Assembly: GCF_018275325.1 (NCBI RefSeq)
Contig: NZ_JAGVQR010000003.1
Coordinates: forward strand, 1-64,000
Reading direction: 5' to 3'
Source: Nocardioides palaemonis
GTDB taxonomy: Bacteria > Actinomycetota > Actinomycetes > Propionibacteriales > Nocardioidaceae
Length of the DNA stretch: 64,000 bases
This document shows positions 51,869 to 59,567 of this stretch, one piece after another (within the stretch, counting starts at the first letter, position 1; each line of letters opens with the position of its first letter). The translations under genes and the position numbers were made by a program. The notes under the pieces were generated by a model. It was not told where the DNA came from and did no database searches. It saw nothing but the letters and a program-made list of their open reading frames with translations.

Positions 51869-53338
51869 TCAGTCGTCGGCGGCGACCAGGCGGAACTCGA
51901 CGGACCGGGTGGCCGGATCGGCCCGCACCAGCTCGACCGGGACCTCCTCGCCGAGCGGGAGCTCGCCGTCGCCCGAGACCGACGCCTCGACCGCGGGCTC
52001 CTGGATGGTCAGGTCGCCGCGGGAGGGGTCCTTCTCCTCGACGTCGACCACGACCGCGGTGAACCGCTCCCCCTCGCGCCCGGCCAGCAGCTCGGCCTCG
52101 CACAGGTCGACCACCGCGTTCTCGTACTGGTTGGCGCGCCGGCCGGACTCGCGCATCGTGTCGGGCAGGTCCGCCATCGCCTCGAGCACCCAGCCGGGCA
52201 CGTCGGTGCCGGCGCAGAGGGCGACGCAGACCTCGCCGGCGAAGCGGTCCACCAGCCGGCGCAGCGGCGCGGTGACGTGCGCGTACTCCGAGGCGAGCGC
52301 GGAGTGCTCCGACTGCGCGGGCAGCTCGCCGTTGAACGTGACGTACGCGGCGCCGCGCAGCAGCCGGGTGCAGGCCACCACCATCGCGGCGTGGCTGGGC
52401 AGCGACGGGTCGAGCGAGCGGATGAAGTCGGGGTAGAGCTGCTCGGCCGGCCAGTCGATCCCCAGCGCGCGGGCGGTGCGGTGCAGCCGCTGGACGTCGC
52501 GGGGGTCGGCCGGCGGGAGCGTGCGCAGGATGCCGACGCGCGCGTAGACCATCAGCGACGCCGCGGCCATCCCGGTCAGTAGCGAGATCTGCGCGTTCCA
52601 CGCCTCGACCGGCAGCTGCTGGCGGAACTCGAGCTCCCAGTGGCCGCCGGCGTCGACGAGCTCCTGCTCCGGCAGTGGCAGGGAGACCCCTCCGCGGGCG
52701 GCCTCGCGGGCGAGGCGCAGCTCGCCGACCTCCTTCAGCAGCCCGACCAGCTCGCTGGCCCGACCGGCGTCGAGGTCGGCCTGGACGGCGTCGTAGGCGA
52801 GCTTGGCGCGCGAGCGCACCCGCGCGCGGACCACGTCGACGTCGGTCCCCTCGCCGGTCTCGTCGACCTTGATCGTCCACAGCAGCGCCGGGCGCACCTC
52901 GTCGGGCAGGAGCGACGCCGCACCCTCGCTGAGCACCTTCGGGTGCAGCGGGACCTTGGAGTCGGCGCCGTAGAGCGTCTCGCCGCGGCGGCGAGCCTCG
53001 ACGTCGACCGGGTCGCCCAGGGCGACGAACGCGGCGACGTCGGCGATCGCGTAGTGGACGACGTAGCCGCCCGGCACGTCGGGGTCGCGGGCGATGTGCA
53101 TGGCCTGGTCGAGGTCGCGCGAGGACTCGGGGTCGAGCGTGACGAGCTCGATGTCGGTGCGGTCGAGGTCCGGCAGGCGCGGGGCTGCCGCCGCCTCGGC
53201 GGCCGCCCGCTCGACCGTCTCCGGGAAGTCGGGCGTCACCTTCATCTCCGCCTGGATCGCGGCGATGCCCTCGCGCATCTCCTGCGCCGTGGCGCTGCCC
53301 TCGCTCGCCCGGACCCTGACCACACGGTTGCTCGGCAT
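51869..53338 (-). CDS. RNB-domain exoribonuclease (RNase II/R family)
   Basis: A 489-residue 3'-5' exoribonuclease. The RNB signature near residue 70 is TLDPESSRDLDQAM: aspartates corresponding to positions 201, 207 and 209 of E. coli RNase II are kept, but the fourth (D210) is Gln. Later motifs IADVAAFVALGDPVDVEARR, GETLYG and YAHVTAPLRRLVDRF are normal. There is no N-terminal cold-shock domain, and the C-terminal S1-like part is short. It degrades RNA in the cytosol. The missing acidic ligand, common to some actinobacterial forms, may lower or change metal binding. Alone in its transcription unit. Confidence 0.9.
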   Translation of the reverse strand: MPSNRVVRVRASEGSATAQEMREGIAAIQAEMKVTPDFPETVERAAAEAAAAPRLPDLDRTDIELVTLDPESSRDLDQAMHIARDPDVPGGYVVHYAIADVAAFVALGDPVDVEARRRGETLYGADSKVPLHPKVLSEGAASLLPDEVRPALLWTIKVDETGEGTDVDVVRARVRSRAKLAYDAVQADLDAGRASELVGLLKEVGELRLAREAARGGVSLPLPEQELVDAGGHWELEFRQQLPVEAWNAQISLLTGMAAASLMVYARVGILRTLPPADPRDVQRLHRTARALGIDWPAEQLYPDFIRSLDPSLPSHAAMVVACTRLLRGAAYVTFNGELPAQSEHSALASEYAHVTAPLRRLVDRFAGEVCVALCAGTDVPGWVLEAMADLPDTMRESGRRANQYENAVVDLCEAELLAGREGERFTAVVVDVEEKDPSRGDLTIQEPAVEASVSGDGELPLGEEVPVELVRADPATRSVEFRLVAADD

Positions 53339-53372
53339 ACGACGACCCTAGTGGGGATCGACCAGCCCCGTT

Positions 53373-53407
53373 GGTCGAGGAGGTCGCGCAGCGACCGTCA
53401 CGAGACC
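53373..53407. repeat. Palindromic intergenic repeat (copy 2)
   Basis: Flanks GGTCGAGGA and GTCACGAGACC match the element at 36517-36549. The internal stem is GGTCGC-GCA-GCGACC, different from the other copy but equally well paired, which suggests that structure rather than sequence is kept. It lies just upstream of the RNB gene start. Confidence 0.7.
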
Positions 53408-53448
53408 CGGCCCGGCCGGAGGTCGCGACCTCCTCCTACCCTGTGCCG

Positions 53449-54228
53449 GTGCTGATCCTGCTGCCGCCCAGCGAGGGCAAGACCGCTCCCCGCCGCGGGA
53501 AGGCCCTCGACCTCGACGCGCTCTCCTCGCCTGCCCTCACCCCCGCCCGGACCCGTCTGCTCGACGCGCTCGTGACCCTGTGCCGCGACGACCCCGAGCA
53601 GGCGGCGACGGTGCTCGGGCTGGGGCCGGCCCAGCTCGACCTGGTCGCGCGCAACGCCGACCTGGCGAGCGCCCCGACCGCGCGCGCCGACGCGATCTAC
53701 ACCGGTGTCCTCTACGACGCGCTCGACCCCGCCACCCTCTCTCCCGCCGCCCGCCGCCGCGCGACCAGTCGGCTCGCGGTGACCAGCGCGCTGTTCGGCA
53801 TGGTCCGCCCGGGCGACCGGATCCCGGCCTACCGCCTCTCCGGCGACGCCGTCCTCCCCGGCGTGGGCTCCGTCGCCGGCGTGTGGCGCGAGAACCTCGG
53901 CGAGGCGGTGACCGACGCGATGCGCGGCGGCCTGCTCGTCGACCTCCGCTCCACGTCGTACGCCGCCTTCTGGCGCCCGCCCGCCGAGGTCGCCCGCCGC
54001 GTCGCGACCGTGCGCGTGCTGCACGAGTCGGGCGGGAAGCGGACCGTCGTCAGCCACTTCAACAAGGCCACCAAGGGCCGCATCGTCCGCGCGCTGCTCG
54101 AGGACGGCGCCGACCCCCGCACCCCGAAGGCCCTCGCCGACGCGCTGGTCCGCCTCGGCTGGTTCGTCGAGCTCGGCGAGCCGACGCCGAAGGGCACCCA
54201 GCTCGACGTGGTCGTGACCGAGGTCTGA
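53449..54228 (+). CDS. yaaA: Peroxide stress protein YaaA family
   Basis: A 259-residue YaaA (DUF328) protein. It opens VLILLPPSEGKTAPRRGKAL, the hallmark LLPPSEGK, with later YTGVLYDALDPATLS, FGMVRPGDRIPAYRLSG and NKATKGRIVRAL. In E. coli YaaA binds DNA and limits iron-driven oxidative damage; relatives probably do likewise. GTG 53449 fits the usual MLILLPP start; GTG 53443 is two codons upstream. It stands alone between an intergenic repeat and a tandem duplication. Confidence 0.92.
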   Translation: MLILLPPSEGKTAPRRGKALDLDALSSPALTPARTRLLDALVTLCRDDPEQAATVLGLGPAQLDLVARNADLASAPTARADAIYTGVLYDALDPATLSPAARRRATSRLAVTSALFGMVRPGDRIPAYRLSGDAVLPGVGSVAGVWRENLGEAVTDAMRGGLLVDLRSTSYAAFWRPPAEVARRVATVRVLHESGGKRTVVSHFNKATKGRIVRALLEDGADPRTPKALADALVRLGWFVELGEPTPKGTQLDVVVTEV

Positions 54229-54240
54229 GCGGGGGTACGC

Positions 54241-54446
54241 CCCGCCCGTCAACGGACGTACTCGAGCGGACCTATGGCCGCCTGACGCACGCCATAGCGT
54301 GCGCCCGGCGTCAACGAAGGTGTCCCAGTCCGCCAGGGACCGCCCCGCCCGTCAACGGACGCACTCGAGCGGACCTATGGCCGCCTGACGCACGCCATAG
54401 CGTGCGCCCAGCGTCAACGAAGGTGTCCCAGTCCACCATGGGCCGC
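54241..54446. repeat. Tandem 103-bp duplication with competing hairpins
   Basis: Two copies (about 54241-54343 and 54344-54446) differ at only a few positions. Each holds CTATGGC ... GCCATAG, a 7-bp stem, overlapped by CGCACG-CCATAG-CGTGCG, a 6-bp stem, so the two folds exclude each other. They sit between convergent genes (yaaA and the FUSC-like gene). No protein is recognised. Confidence 0.8.
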
Positions 54447-54476
54447 CCCGGGCTCCGCCCGCAGGAGCGGAACGGC

Positions 54477-55568
54477 TCACCGCAGCGGGATCACGTCCGT
54501 CGCCTCGAGCGGGTCCATCCCGCAGAGCGCGAGCAGGTCGGCGATGATCGAGCGGACCTGGGCGAGGATCACCTCGGCCGAGAGGTCGTCGCTGTGCTCG
54601 ACGGTCGCCGTCGCGCGCCCGAGCGTGACCAGGTCGTCGACGACCGCGACGGCCATCCGGTCGGCCACCAGCTCGTCGGCGACCCGCTCGGTGAGCCCGG
54701 CGAGGTCGCGCATCAGGGCGGCGTACGACGTCGGCACCGGCTCGCGGCGGTAGCACGCGACCGCCACCCGCCGGACCACGACGCGGGTGTTGCGCAGGGC
54801 CACGTCGAGCGGCTCGACCAGCTCGGCGAGCTGGCGCTGGTGCTGGCCGTGGCGGCGGCGGAAGGGCGAGGAGCTGACCACCGAGAGGCCCTCCTCGGAC
54901 GCGGCCCGCAGCTCGGCGATCAGCACGTCGGTCGAGCGCGCGTCGCGCAGCGCCGCCAGCGCCATCTCGACGTCCCCGTCGCCGAGCCGGTCGGCCGACG
55001 AGCTGAGCAGCGAGGCGATCTTGCGGACCACGACGGCGGCCTGGTCACGCGGCTTGCGCAGCGGGGCCCGCGGCACCACGGTGGCGGCGACCAGCGCCAC
55101 CGCGCCGCCGATGATCGCGTCCGTCCAGCGCAGGAACGCCGCGCCCGGCGCGGGCGCGAGGGCCGCGACCACGATGCCCTGCACGGCCGCCTGGATGACG
55201 AGCAGCTGTCCGGCGTCGAGCAGCAGCGCGATCGACATGCCCGCCGCCACGATCAGCACGATCTGCAGCCCGCCCGACCCGATGAGGTGCGTGGTCGCGT
55301 CACCGAGGAAGACGCCGAGCGCGACGCCGACGGTGACCTCCGCGACCCGGCGCTGGCGCTGGCCGTAGGACATGCCGAGCGACACCACGGCCGCGATCGG
55401 CGCGAAGAAGGGCAGCTGGTGGCCGAACACGTCGTGGGCCAGCCACCACGCGATGCCCGCGGCGATCGCGCACTGCCCGATCACCCACCCCTTGGCCCGC
55501 AGCCGGGCGACCCGGGCGCGCAGGGACGTACGACCGCGCGCGGCCATCACCTCCGCGTCGAGCCGCAC
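54477..55568 (-). CDS. FUSC-like membrane protein (aromatic acid exporter family)
   Basis: A 363-residue protein from GTG 55568 (ATG 55547 is possible). The first 190 residues hold six membrane helices (GQCAIAAGIAWWLAHDVFGH, LGMSYGQRQRRVAEVTVGVA, LQIVLIVAAGMSIALLL). The second half is a cytosolic helical domain (RKIASLLSSSADRLGDGDVE, QLAELVEPLDVALRNTRVVV). This matches FUSC/ArAE-type proteins seen in actinobacteria, thought to export aromatic acids; the substrate is unknown. Follows the zinc-ribbon gene on the same strand with about 14 bp spacing. Confidence 0.85.
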   Translation of the reverse strand: MRLDAEVMAARGRTSLRARVARLRAKGWVIGQCAIAAGIAWWLAHDVFGHQLPFFAPIAAVVSLGMSYGQRQRRVAEVTVGVALGVFLGDATTHLIGSGGLQIVLIVAAGMSIALLLDAGQLLVIQAAVQGIVVAALAPAPGAAFLRWTDAIIGGAVALVAATVVPRAPLRKPRDQAAVVVRKIASLLSSSADRLGDGDVEMALAALRDARSTDVLIAELRAASEEGLSVVSSSPFRRRHGQHQRQLAELVEPLDVALRNTRVVVRRVAVACYRREPVPTSYAALMRDLAGLTERVADELVADRMAVAVVDDLVTLGRATATVEHSDDLSAEVILAQVRSIIADLLALCGMDPLEATDVIPLR

Positions 55569-55582
55569 GACCCTGCCTGCTC

Positions 55583-56323
55583 TCAGAGTCCCGACTCGTC
55601 GGTGCGCACCAGGATGCGCTGGCACTCCTCGCAGCGGACCACCTCGTCCGCCGGGGTGGACCGGATCCGGGAGAGCTCGGCGGCGTCGAGGGTCAGCTGG
55701 CAGCCGCCGCACTGGCGTGCGCGCAGCAGGGCCGCGCCGATCCCCTTCTGCTCGCGGAGCCGCTCGTAGAGGGCCAGCAGGTCGTCGGGCACGCCGTCGG
55801 TGGCCGGCCCGCGGGACGCGGTCACCTCGGCGATCTCGGCGTCGGCCGCGGCCTGCTTCTCGTCGCGGGCGGCGACCAGCTCGGCCAGGCGGCGGTCGAG
55901 GTCGTCGGCGCGGATGCCGAGGCCGTCGAGCACCTGCTGCGCCTGCTCCAGCGCCTCCATCACCTCGAGCTCGGCGTCCTCGAGGGTGCCGATGCGCCGC
56001 TCGAGGGACACCAGCTCGTGCTGCATCCGCTCGAGGTCCTTGGGGTTGGTGATCTGCCCGGCGTCCATCCGGCTGCGGTCGCGCTCGCGGCGCGCCTTGA
56101 CCTGCTCGACCTCGCGGTCGGCCCTGGCCTGCTCGACGGTCAGGTCGTCGACCACGATCCGCGCGTCACGGACCTGGTCGGTGAGGCCGGTGCGCTCCTG
56201 CTCCAGCGCGGCGATCTCGGCCAGCTCGGGCAGGTGGGAGCGCTGGTGGCGCAGCTGCGCGAGCCGGCGGTCGAGCTCGGCGATGTCGAGCAGCCGGAGC
56301 TGCTGGGTGGGATCTGCCTTCAA
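55583..56323 (-). CDS. Coiled-coil protein with C4 zinc ribbon
   Basis: A 246-residue protein. A long coiled coil (VEQARADREVEQVKARRERD, then LERMQHELVSLERRIGTLED) covers residues about 30-190, and a C4 zinc ribbon ends the protein: CGGCQLTLD and CEECQRILV. The start is TTG 56323, following AGGAGC. It is the conserved neighbour of Nif3-like genes in actinobacteria (for example Rv2229c beside Rv2230c). Likely a nucleic-acid or protein-interaction factor; role undefined. Confidence 0.9.
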   Translation of the reverse strand: MKADPTQQLRLLDIAELDRRLAQLRHQRSHLPELAEIAALEQERTGLTDQVRDARIVVDDLTVEQARADREVEQVKARRERDRSRMDAGQITNPKDLERMQHELVSLERRIGTLEDAELEVMEALEQAQQVLDGLGIRADDLDRRLAELVAARDEKQAAADAEIAEVTASRGPATDGVPDDLLALYERLREQKGIGAALLRARQCGGCQLTLDAAELSRIRSTPADEVVRCEECQRILVRTDESGL

Positions 56324-56339
56324 CGACGCGCTCCTGGCT

Positions 56340-57140
56340 TCAGTGACGGAACTTCCACGGGTCGGTGCACAGGGTGCTGACCCGCGTCTCGACCCTATCG
56401 CCCATGGCTGCGCGCAGCCGACCCTCCACCACCGGCAGCCAGGTCCACTCCGCCGCCCAGTGCGCCACGTCCACCAGCGCCGGGCCGCCGTGCTCGAGGA
56501 ACTCCCCGGCCCGGTGGTGGCGCAGGTCGCTGGTGACGTACGCGTCGACGTCGCTGCGGGCGAGCTCGTCGAGGAGGAAGTCGCCCGCCCCGCCGCACAC
56601 CGCCACCCGGCGCACCGGCCGCCCCGGGTCGCCGGCGACCCGGACCCCGTGGGCCGTCGCGGGCAGCGCCGCGGCCACCCGCGCCGCGAACGCATCGAGC
56701 GTGGTCGGCGCGAGGGTCCCGATCCGTCCGGTGCCGGTGGACGCGCCCTCCGCGACCGGCCGGATCGGCTCGAGGTCCTCGAGCCCCAGCGCGAGCGCCA
56801 GCGACTCCGAGACACCGCCGTCGGCCAGGTCGGCGTTGGTGTGCGCGGTCAGCAGCGCGCACCCGGAGGACGTCAGGGCGTGCAGCGTGCGCCCTTTCGG
56901 CGTCGTGGCGGCCACCGAGCTGACCGGCGTGAGCAGCAGCGGGTGGTGGACGACGAGCAGGTCGGCGCCCCAGTCGATCGCCTCCCGCGCGACCTCGATC
57001 GTCGGGTCGACGGCGAACGCGACCCGCCCCACCTCGGCGTCCGGGTCCCCCGCGACCAGGCCGACCGCGTCCCAGGAGTCCGCCGTCCCCGGCGGGTACC
57101 AGGTGTGCAGCAGGTCGACGACGTCGGCGAGGCGGGGCAT
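56340..57140 (-). CDS. Nif3-like dinuclear-metal-centre protein
   Basis: A 266-residue member of the Nif3/YbgI family. Metal-binding signatures are LLVVHHPLLL, LLTAHTNADLADGGV and VDVAHWAAEW, contributing His, Asp and Glu ligands. Family members form a hexameric toroid with two metals per subunit, and some act as GTP cyclohydrolase 1 type 2-like enzymes; most are undefined. It lies 16 bp upstream of the zinc-ribbon gene in the same operon, the normal actinobacterial pairing. It lacks the central PII-like insert of long forms. Confidence 0.94.
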   Translation of the reverse strand: MPRLADVVDLLHTWYPPGTADSWDAVGLVAGDPDAEVGRVAFAVDPTIEVAREAIDWGADLLVVHHPLLLTPVSSVAATTPKGRTLHALTSSGCALLTAHTNADLADGGVSESLALALGLEDLEPIRPVAEGASTGTGRIGTLAPTTLDAFAARVAAALPATAHGVRVAGDPGRPVRRVAVCGGAGDFLLDELARSDVDAYVTSDLRHHRAGEFLEHGGPALVDVAHWAAEWTWLPVVEGRLRAAMGDRVETRVSTLCTDPWKFRH

Positions 57141-57170
57141 GCCGCGAAGGCTAGCCGGGGCCGCCGGGCG

Positions 57171-58703
57171 TCAGTTGACCTGCCGCTCCTGGCCCTCCCA
57201 GTAGGGCTGGCGCAGCTTGAACTTCTGCAGCTTCCCGGTCGCGGTGCGGGCCAGCTCGTCGCGGAACTCGATCGACGTCGGCGCCTTGTAGCCGGCGGCC
57301 TTGTCCTTGCACCACGCGATCAGCTCGGCCTCGGTCGCGTCCGCCCCGTCGGCGAGCACGACGAGCGCCTTGATGGTCTCGCCCCACTTCTCGCTCGGGA
57401 CGCCGATCACGGCGACCTCGGCGACCGCGGGGTGGGAGAACAGCACGTCCTCGACCTCGATCGACGACACGTTCTCGCCGCCGGTGATGATCACGTCCTT
57501 CTTGCGGTCCTGGATCGTGAGGTAGCCGTCGTCGCCGATCACGCCGCCGTCGCCGGTGTGGAACCAGCCGTCGACGAGCGCCTTGTCGGTCTCGTCCGGG
57601 CGCTCCCAGTAGCCGGTGAGGATGACGTTGGAGCGCGCCAGCACCTCGCCCTGCTCGTCGGTGCGGAGCGTGACGCCGAGGGCGGGCGCACCGGCCCGCA
57701 CCAGCTTGGCGGCGCGGTCCTCCGGCGACAGGTCGTCCCACTCCGCGCGGGCGCGGTTGACGGTCAGCAGCGGCGAGGTCTCGGTGAGGCCGTAGATCTG
57801 CAGGAACTCCCAGCCGAGCTCCTCCTGGACCCGCACGACGGTCTTCGTCGGCGGCGGGGCGCCGGCCATGATGATCCTGACCCGGTCGCGCCCGGGGATC
57901 TCGCCCTCCCACGTCTGTGCGGCGTCGAGGACGGCCGCGGCGACGGCGGGCGCGGCGCACATGACGGTCACGCCGTGCTGCTCGACACGTCGGAGGATCT
58001 CCGCGCCGTCGACCTTGCGCAGCACGACCTGCGGGACGCCGAGGCCGGCCATCGTGAACGGCATCCCCCAGCCGTTGGCGTGGAACATCGGCAGCGTGTG
58101 GAGGTAGACGTCGCGGTCGGTGACGCCGGCGTGCAGGCCGAAGGTGAGCGCGTTGGTCCACAGGTTGCGGTGCGTGAGCTGGACGCCCTTGGGCCGCGCG
58201 GTCGTGCCGGAGGTGTAGTTGATGGTGGCCGTCGCGTTCTCGTCGGGCTCCCACGCCTGCGGCTCGACGCCGGGGGCGGCGTAGAGCGCGTCGTCGTCGC
58301 CCAGCGCGAACTTGTGCTCGACGTCGATGTCGCGGACGGTGTCGGCGAGCTCGGGGTCGAAGTAGAGGACCCGGGCGCCGGAGTGGGCGACGATGTAGGA
58401 GATCTCGTCGGGCCGCAGCCGGAAGTTGACCGGCACCAGCACCCGCCCCGACCCGCACACGCCCCAGAACGACGTCAGCAGGCGTGCGCTGTTGTGCGAC
58501 ACGACCGCGACCCGGTCGCCGACGCCGATGCCGAGCTCGTCGAGCCGGGCCGCCTGGCGGCGCGCCAGCGCGTGCACCTCGGCGTAGGTGCGCGTCCCGA
58601 GTCCCTCGGCCGGCTGGTCCGGCTCGTCGACGAACCCGGTGCGCTCGCCGTAGACCGTGCGGGCACGGTCGAGGAAGTCGTTGACGCTGAACGGGACGAA
58701 CAC
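57171..58703 (-). CDS. AMP-dependent acyl-CoA synthetase (medium/long-chain type)
   Basis: A 510-residue ANL-family ligase. The P-loop-like motif is INYTSGTTARPKGVQLTHRN; then QIYGLTETSPLLTVN (aryl/adenylate motif), GWFHTGDGGVIGDDGYL and DRKKDVIITGGENVSSIEVE (hinge), and near the end ATGKLQKFKLR with the catalytic Lys. It activates a fatty or aryl acid with ATP and CoA. The start is GTG 58703 with an AAGGGAG site; longer starts add a low-quality extension. The precise acid is unknown, since motif-based calls among acyl-CoA ligases are weak. Confidence 0.93.
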   Translation of the reverse strand: MFVPFSVNDFLDRARTVYGERTGFVDEPDQPAEGLGTRTYAEVHALARRQAARLDELGIGVGDRVAVVSHNSARLLTSFWGVCGSGRVLVPVNFRLRPDEISYIVAHSGARVLYFDPELADTVRDIDVEHKFALGDDDALYAAPGVEPQAWEPDENATATINYTSGTTARPKGVQLTHRNLWTNALTFGLHAGVTDRDVYLHTLPMFHANGWGMPFTMAGLGVPQVVLRKVDGAEILRRVEQHGVTVMCAAPAVAAAVLDAAQTWEGEIPGRDRVRIIMAGAPPPTKTVVRVQEELGWEFLQIYGLTETSPLLTVNRARAEWDDLSPEDRAAKLVRAGAPALGVTLRTDEQGEVLARSNVILTGYWERPDETDKALVDGWFHTGDGGVIGDDGYLTIQDRKKDVIITGGENVSSIEVEDVLFSHPAVAEVAVIGVPSEKWGETIKALVVLADGADATEAELIAWCKDKAAGYKAPTSIEFRDELARTATGKLQKFKLRQPYWEGQERQVN

Positions 58704-58831
58704 GGTGGGGCTCCCTTGCGCTGGTGGCGGCTGGCGAGCCCACTGTGGCATGCGTCACCACGCGCCGCGAGGGCCGTGCGCCCGGCGGTCGGCGGGCCAC
58801 GACGAGCGGGCAGGCAGCGGCCGGCAATGGG

Positions 58832-58903
58832 TGCGTCGGGACGGTTTCGAACCGCCGACCGCTCGGGTGTAAACCGAGTGCTCTACCGCTGAGCTACCGA
58901 CGC
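58832..58903 (-). tRNA. tRNA-Val (anticodon TAC)
   Basis: A 72-nt cloverleaf. The acceptor pairs GCGTCGG with CCGACGC; the D arm is GCTCAGCGGTAGAGC; the anticodon arm CTCGG-TTTACAC-CCGAG gives anticodon TAC, reading GUA/GUG valine codons; the T arm is GGCGGTTCGAAACCGTC. The terminal CCA is not encoded (the sequence continues ACCCA). It is monocistronic. Confidence 0.97.
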
Positions 58904-58969
58904 GCGCGGCACACACTACGGGACCGGCAGGGAGGGCCGGAAAAGCCCAGGAAGCCACCGGGAAATAGA

Positions 58970-59007
58970 GTTGAGCCGCTGGCGTCTCGGGTCACCAGCG
59001 GCTCAAC
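58970..59007 (-). terminator. Terminator downstream of the ahpE operon
   Basis: A perfect 13-bp stem (GTTGAGCCGCTGG at 58970-58982 with CCAGCGGCTCAAC at 58995-59007) with a 12-nt loop. On the minus strand it is followed by CTCTATTTCC, a T-rich stretch, and it lies about 90 bp after the ahpE stop. It keeps that operon apart from the tRNA. Confidence 0.8.
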
Positions 59008-59093
59008 AAGTAGAAGATTACACCTCCGCGCAAGGCTGTCCGCGGTTTACCGAATTTCTTCCCGATCCGGTCTAGACCGCAGCGCGGACGGCC

Positions 59094-59567
59094 TCAGTGC
59101 AGGGCCGCCTGGAGCTCGCGCAGGTGCTCGTCGAGGTCGCGGCCGTCGGGGTTGGCGTTGTGCACCGACCAGCGCAGCCGCCCGTCGCGGTCGACCACGT
59201 AGGAGGAGCGTCGGGGCGCGCCCTTGGCGCTGTCGAAGACGTCGTAGGCCGAGGCCACCGCGCCGTGCGGCCAGAAGTCCGACAGCAGCGGGAAGTGCAG
59301 CCCCTCGGCCTCGGCGAACGACCGCAGCGCGTAGACGGGGTCGCACGAGAGCGCGAGCACCTCGGTGTCGAAGGTGAGGAACTCGTCGAGCCGGTCCCGC
59401 ACGCCCGACAGCTCTCCGGTGCAGACGCCCGAGAACGCGAACGGGAAGAACATCAGCACGACCGCCTTGCGGCCGCGGAAGTCCGTGAGCCGGATGTCCT
59501 GGCCGAACTGGTCGCGCAACGCGAAGTCGGGCGCCTCCTCGCCGAGGCACAGACCCTGATCGCTCAC
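59094..59567 (-). CDS. ahpE: AhpE-type peroxiredoxin
   Basis: A 157-residue thiol peroxidase that reduces peroxides. The peroxidatic Cys is in FAFSGVCTGELSGVRDRLD (canonical P-x3-T-x2-C, here P-FAFSGVC), and HFPLLSDFWPHGAVASAYDV is a stretch shared closely with mycobacterial AhpE. No resolving Cys is evident near the C-terminus, so a one-Cys mechanism using a partner such as mycoredoxin is likely. The start is GTG 59567, overlapping the ligase stop (GTGA). With DUF3052 and aceE nearby, this is the Rv2238c-Rv2241 arrangement. Confidence 0.9.
   Translation of the reverse strand: MSDQGLCLGEEAPDFALRDQFGQDIRLTDFRGRKAVVLMFFPFAFSGVCTGELSGVRDRLDEFLTFDTEVLALSCDPVYALRSFAEAEGLHFPLLSDFWPHGAVASAYDVFDSAKGAPRRSSYVVDRDGRLRWSVHNANPDGRDLDEHLRELQAALH

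Noticed and set aside
55800..58892. Long plus-strand open frame (about 1030 codons) opposite zinc-ribbon, Nif3 and ligase genes
   Set aside because: It crosses three real genes and a tRNA on the other strand and has no recognisable domain.
58832..58903. tRNA-Val as integration site of the 14-kb integrase
   Set aside because: It is more than 40 kb away from the integrase and has no duplicated 3' end near the island.
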